Of a DNA stretch of 64,000 nucleotides, positions 61,874 through 64,000 are shown one piece after another; within the stretch, counting starts at the first letter, position 1, and each line of letters begins with the position of its first letter. The position numbers and the translations under genes are program-made. The stretch is from the NCBI GenBank assembly GCA_045612365.1, contig JAZKYY010000004.1, forward strand, positions 109,966 to 173,965, read 5' to 3'. Under the pieces are notes generated by a model. That model did not search any database and was not told the origin of the DNA. It worked only from the letters and a program-made list of their open reading frames with translations. Source of the stretch: RGIG9608 sp045612365. Its GTDB lineage: Bacteria > Bacteroidota > Bacteroidia > Bacteroidales > Paludibacteraceae.

Positions 61874-62060
61874 CGTCATTCGCCCCTTTCCTTTGCTCGT
61901 CTGCGAAGGTAGTACATCAGCCCTTGAAAGTTGAAAGGTCGAGCGGCAAGCCGTTTCGGGCTGAATCTTCCTCTTTCGAAGAGTATTCTGCCCGAAAACC
62001 TTTCCCCTTTCAATGTCTGTACTTAGAAATGCAGACGGCAACGGAAATGAACGACTGACG
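61874..62060. repeat. 187-nt nested palindrome, candidate structured RNA or mobile-element site
   Basis: Successive complementary arms from outside in: CGTCATTCG/CGACTGACG (imperfect), TTTCC/GGAAA, CGTCTGC (61898)/GCAGACG (62031), AGTACA (61911)/TGTACT (62018), TGAAAG/CTTTCA, AAAGGT/ACCTTT, TTTCGGGC (61954)/GCCCGAAA (61990), GAAT/ATTC, CTTC/GAAG. Internal loops are small and nearly symmetric. It forms one long rod-like hairpin on either strand. Confidence 0.65.
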
Positions 62061-62083
62061 AAAATGTAGAAGAAGATAAACAG

Positions 62084-62130
62084 ACAGCATACAAACGGGT
62101 TCTTACATTGATAACCCTTTTGTATGCTGT
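62084..62130. terminator. Strong hairpin, possible terminator
   Basis: ACAGCATACAAA, GGGTT and the reverse AACCC, TTGTATGCTGT form a 17-bp stem with a short bulge. The T-run is weak on both strands, so it may be a structural element of the mobile region. It lies downstream of the HTH genes. Confidence 0.45.
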
Positions 62131-62223
62131 TCTTGTTTCTATCCATAGGGGCACTATTATTTTGCAGTAGATGAATATAGGGCAAGCGGTAAATTTCACT
62201 CCCTCCAAAAATATAGAAGGGAT

Positions 62224-62535
62224 TTATCCACTACTATTAAGTAGGTGCTTGCCGTTGTACTCCCGTTTTAACGCTTGCTCAATCTCACTTCGCTTATACA
62301 GAACTTTACCACCAAGTACATAGTAAGGCAATGTTCCATTACTTCGGTATTCGCTTAATGTTCTTCGGCTGACTTTAAGCATATATGCTACCTCCTTGTC
62401 GCATAGGTACTCATCATCGTTTTGTAAGGCTGCACCATCTTTTGGCATACTATCGAGAATCTCCGATAGTTGGTCGATACTCTCGTGAATGGACTGCATC
62501 CACGCATCGTCTTTTGTTCTCATCTCTTGATACAT
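62224..62535 (-). CDS. Excisionase-like helix-turn-helix protein
   Basis: 103 residues. A helical N-terminus (MQSIHESIDQLSEILDSM) precedes a MerR/HTH_17-type domain: EYLCDKEVAYMLKVSRRTLSEYRSNGTLPYYVLGGKVLYKRSEIEQAL. Such proteins in Bacteroides conjugative and mobilisable transposons act as excision (Xis) or regulatory factors near the integrase. It follows a related gene by 30 bp. No integrase or conjugation gene is in the window. Confidence 0.8.
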   Translation of the reverse strand: MYQEMRTKDDAWMQSIHESIDQLSEILDSMPKDGAALQNDDEYLCDKEVAYMLKVSRRTLSEYRSNGTLPYYVLGGKVLYKRSEIEQALKREYNGKHLLNSSG

Positions 62536-62565
62536 AATTCAAATGGTTTTATTGTTATACATCGA

Positions 62566-62880
62566 TTAGATTTCTCGTCCCTTCCATCTGGCTTCTTTTC
62601 GTCTGTCCTCGACCTTTGTTACAATGCTCTCTACATCTTCGGGCAGGTAGTACGTGCGGTTGCCGATTTTGGTGTAGGCAAGCGTACCGTTATCACGCAA
62701 AGTCTGCAATGTACGCTTGCTTATCTTCAATCGCTGACAAACATCCTGATGGTCGAGCCAATTGTTTGTCTTTTTCTTACCACCCTTGACTATGGGTGAG
62801 TTTGATACTCGCAGAATGAACTGCTCAATCTTCGTGGCAAATTCCTCAAATGCCTTTCGCTCAAAAATGATTAAATCCAT
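62566..62880 (-). CDS. Excisionase-like helix-turn-helix protein
   Basis: 104 residues with the same architecture as its downstream neighbour. An N-terminal helical segment (FERKAFEEFATKIEQFILRV) is followed by NWLDHQDVCQRLKISKRTLQTLRDNGTLAYTKIGNRTYYLPEDV, an HTH_17 (excisionase-type) domain, then a basic tail. The pair resembles the tandem xis2c/xis2d-type genes of CTnDOT-like elements (inference from arrangement). It is the promoter-proximal gene of the pair. Confidence 0.8.
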   Translation of the reverse strand: MDLIIFERKAFEEFATKIEQFILRVSNSPIVKGGKKKTNNWLDHQDVCQRLKISKRTLQTLRDNGTLAYTKIGNRTYYLPEDVESIVTKVEDRRKEARWKGREI

Positions 62881-62950
62881 ACGCTATTATTTTAATTATT
62901 ACACTTGTTTTCTTGTTTCGCACTGCTAAATAAGGAAGAGATTTTCACAC

Positions 62951-63023
62951 TTCAATGGCACTAACAATAGGTGTCATGCCTTGTCATATCGTTTCATCAC
63001 AGACACGATATTCAGCCATTGAA
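62951..63023. repeat. Inverted repeat at the boundary of the HTH pair and defence fragments
   Basis: TTCAATGGC (62951) and GCCATTGAA (63015) are perfect 9-bp arms around 55 bases. The interior holds TATCGT/ACGATA (about 62987-63010) and GGCA/TGCC. It could be a recombination or regulatory site. Confidence 0.4.
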
Positions 63024-63351
63024 ATTTGTATTAAGATACAATGATGAAAGAATCATGAATCTATTTAAGGATGTTTTACCATATAGGGAGGAGTATCTTA
63101 AGAATGCAAATTTGTATAATGATGTGGTTTCACATATTAATCAGGCTCCAATTAGAAAAGATTGTGAATTGATAACTCTTTTGTCAATTAAATATGCTTA
63201 TTTTGTCAGAAATAAGATGTTTCATGGAGAAATCCCCGATAGTACTTTTAAAATCCATGATGATTACATTGACGACGAGATTGATAACCTTAATGGCATT
63301 TTGTCAACATTGATATTTGAAATTATTAATGGCAATTTATTGCGAGTATGA
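62971..63351 (+). CDS. HEPN-like protein, probably a C-terminal fragment
   Basis: 126 residues as drawn from a GTG. The first ~16 lie in an inverted repeat and are doubtful, and an ATG at 63055 gives 98 residues. The conserved-looking part is helical and carries a HEPN-type RX4H motif, RNKMFH, in a segment LLSIKYAYFVRNKMFHGEI. HEPN domains are RNases or RNA-binding parts of toxin-antitoxin and abortive-infection proteins. The short length and junction position suggest a truncated larger protein. It may no longer be active. Confidence 0.5.
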   Translation: MSCLVISFHHRHDIQPLKFVLRYNDERIMNLFKDVLPYREEYLKNANLYNDVVSHINQAPIRKDCELITLLSIKYAYFVRNKMFHGEIPDSTFKIHDDYIDDEIDNLNGILSTLIFEIINGNLLRV

Positions 63352-63429
63352 AAAGACGCATATAGATTTGGTCGGGACAATTTTACATGTTGCACATGCC
63401 GATTGTCTTAGGACTAAATTTTTTTATAG

Positions 63430-63720
63430 GCAAACGAAGTTGTGGTATATGCTAAGCTACCTCGCACTTTCCAAATTCCAACACCCGTAGGCAATTACGC
63501 TCCCGACCAGGCAATCGCTATGAAGAAAAACGAAGTGAAACACATATTCTTTGTAGCCGAAACCAAAGGTTCTATGTCGTCAATGGACTTATCCGCCATC
63601 GAACGAACCAAAATTGACTGTGCAGAAAAATTATTCAACACCATCTCCACATCTAATGTGAAGTATCACAAGGTGGCAACTTTCCAAGATTTGATAGATG
63701 GCATGAATACGATTGGCTAA
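63430..63720 (+). pseudogene. C-terminal fragment of a type III restriction subunit (Res)
   Basis: About 96 codons after an in-frame TAG at 63427. The sequence VVVYAKLPRTFQIPTPVGNY, APDQAIAM, and VKHIFFVAETKGSMSSMDL matches the C-terminal PD-(D/E)XK endonuclease domain of type III Res proteins (the D of APD and the E-x-K of AETK). It ends with a short helix KVATFQDLIDGM. The ~800-residue helicase part is missing, so it is non-functional as a restriction enzyme. Confidence 0.7.
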
Positions 63721-63768
63721 TTATAGAATCGGCGTTCACTTGTGAAGGTGAACGCCGATTCTATAATT
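63718..63768. terminator. Long perfect hairpin after the Res fragment
   Basis: A ~21-bp perfect stem (TATAGAATCGGCGTTCAC with its complement at 63748-63765) around an 8-base loop, directly following the Res stop codon and 8 bases short of the convergent methyltransferase stop. Confidence 0.7.
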
Positions 63769-63775
63769 CTTTATG

Positions 63776-64000
63776 CTATAAATTTAATTCATATAATTCT
63801 TTTACATAATTATTAATTTCTACATCAGATCTTAATGATAGAATTTTGTCTTCTTGTTTGCCTGAAAGCTCTATGAGTCCAAAGTTTTTCACATAATTTT
63901 TAGCAAGTGCAAAATAATTACTACCATATGGTTTACTTGTATGTTTTATGTAGTACCAAAAAACTTCAGAACGTAATATTTTCTGTAAAACTTTTAGTTT
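63776..64000 (-). CDS. C-terminus of a probable DNA methyltransferase (TaqI/Eco57I-like), cut by window
   Basis: The minus-strand frame is open from base 64000 down to a TAG at 63776-63778 (74 codons). It reads LRSEVFWYYIKHTSKPYGSN then YFALAKNYVKNFGLIEL. This S-x-x-F-W/Y-x-I...G-x-Y-F/x-LAKNY pattern is usual in the C-terminal target-recognition part of N6-adenine DNA methyltransferases of the TaqI/Eco57I type and type IIG enzymes. The rest of the gene lies to the right. Whether it is intact cannot be seen. Confidence 0.55.
   Translation of the reverse strand, partial: KLKVLQKILRSEVFWYYIKHTSKPYGSNYFALAKNYVKNFGLIELSGKQEDKILSLRSDVEINNYVKELYELNL

Larger units (their letters stand above)
61606..62223. 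other. 618-bp non-coding stretch at the edge of the mobile region
   Basis: No gene is supported. It contains a GGTTGC/GCAACC hairpin (about 61672-61705), a -7 box for the epimerase operon, a 187-nt nested palindrome and a strong hairpin at 62084-62130. Part of it looks richer in G+C than the flanking core. An open frame across it on the minus strand is an artefact of the palindrome. Confidence 0.6.

Noticed and set aside
61841..62185. 114-codon open frame on the minus strand over the palindrome
   Set aside because: It spans the nested inverted repeat and the HTH-side hairpin, has no recognisable domain, and its sequence is explained by the palindrome.
1..64000. CRISPR array, rRNA operon, insertion sequence or intact prophage
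   Set aside because: I saw no regularly spaced direct repeats, no rRNA sequence, no transposase and no phage structural genes.

Overview
The window is an AT-rich chromosomal segment from a member of the Bacteroidota, most likely order Bacteroidales. The evidence is the recurrent TAnnTTTG -7 promoter element, the lack of Shine-Dalgarno sites, the type IX secretion genes porU and porV, a fused hisB, an RprX/RprY-type two-component pair, a bifunctional aspartokinase/homoserine dehydrogenase, and SusC-era protein families such as DUF4827, DUF4292 and a carboxypeptidase-regulatory-like TonB receptor. I cannot name the genus from sequence alone.

Positions 1-46,200 are mostly core genome. They hold floA (cut by the left edge), comEC, an operon for a von Willebrand factor A/outer-membrane barrel protein and a SUMF1-like lipoprotein, lysS-gpsA, hpt-adk, pepD, trxA, a FAH-porU-porV-ispF-nfo operon, leuS-S41 protease, thrA-DUF4827-glmM, gapA, a PpiD-type foldase, an arginine decarboxylase, rfbC, rprX-rprY, hisB-kdsB, infC-rpmI-rplT, a small membrane gene-dacB-birA cluster, a 4HBT-DUF59 pair, thiL and rpiB. 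Small accessory pockets with long imperfect inverted repeats interrupt this at 5.5-6.0 kb and 23.3-24.5 kb.

Between rpiB and mnmE (about 46.2-50.0 kb) lies an inserted defence-type island. It contains a wrecked DUF262 (GmrSD-like) gene followed by an intact, tightly overlapping three-gene cassette: an unrecognised 172-residue protein, a 411-residue protein with a C-terminal PD-(D/E)XK nuclease-like core, and a 418-residue MBL-fold protein resembling RNase J/beta-CASP nucleases. I do not recognise this trio as a described system. It is the best candidate for a new one here.

From 50 to 61.6 kb the core resumes: mnmE, a large lipoprotein, rplS, an MCE-domain protein, a possible structured RNA, a 3' fragment of trpS, tRNA-Arg(ACG), a TonB receptor with a CxxC plug and a His-rich neighbour, two glycosyltransferases and an AGE-family epimerase.

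The right end (61.6-64.0 kb) is mobile-element territory. It has a 187-nt nested palindrome, two excisionase-like HTH genes without an integrase, a HEPN-like fragment, the C-terminal stub of a type III restriction subunit, and the C-terminus of a probable DNA methyltransferase running off the edge.
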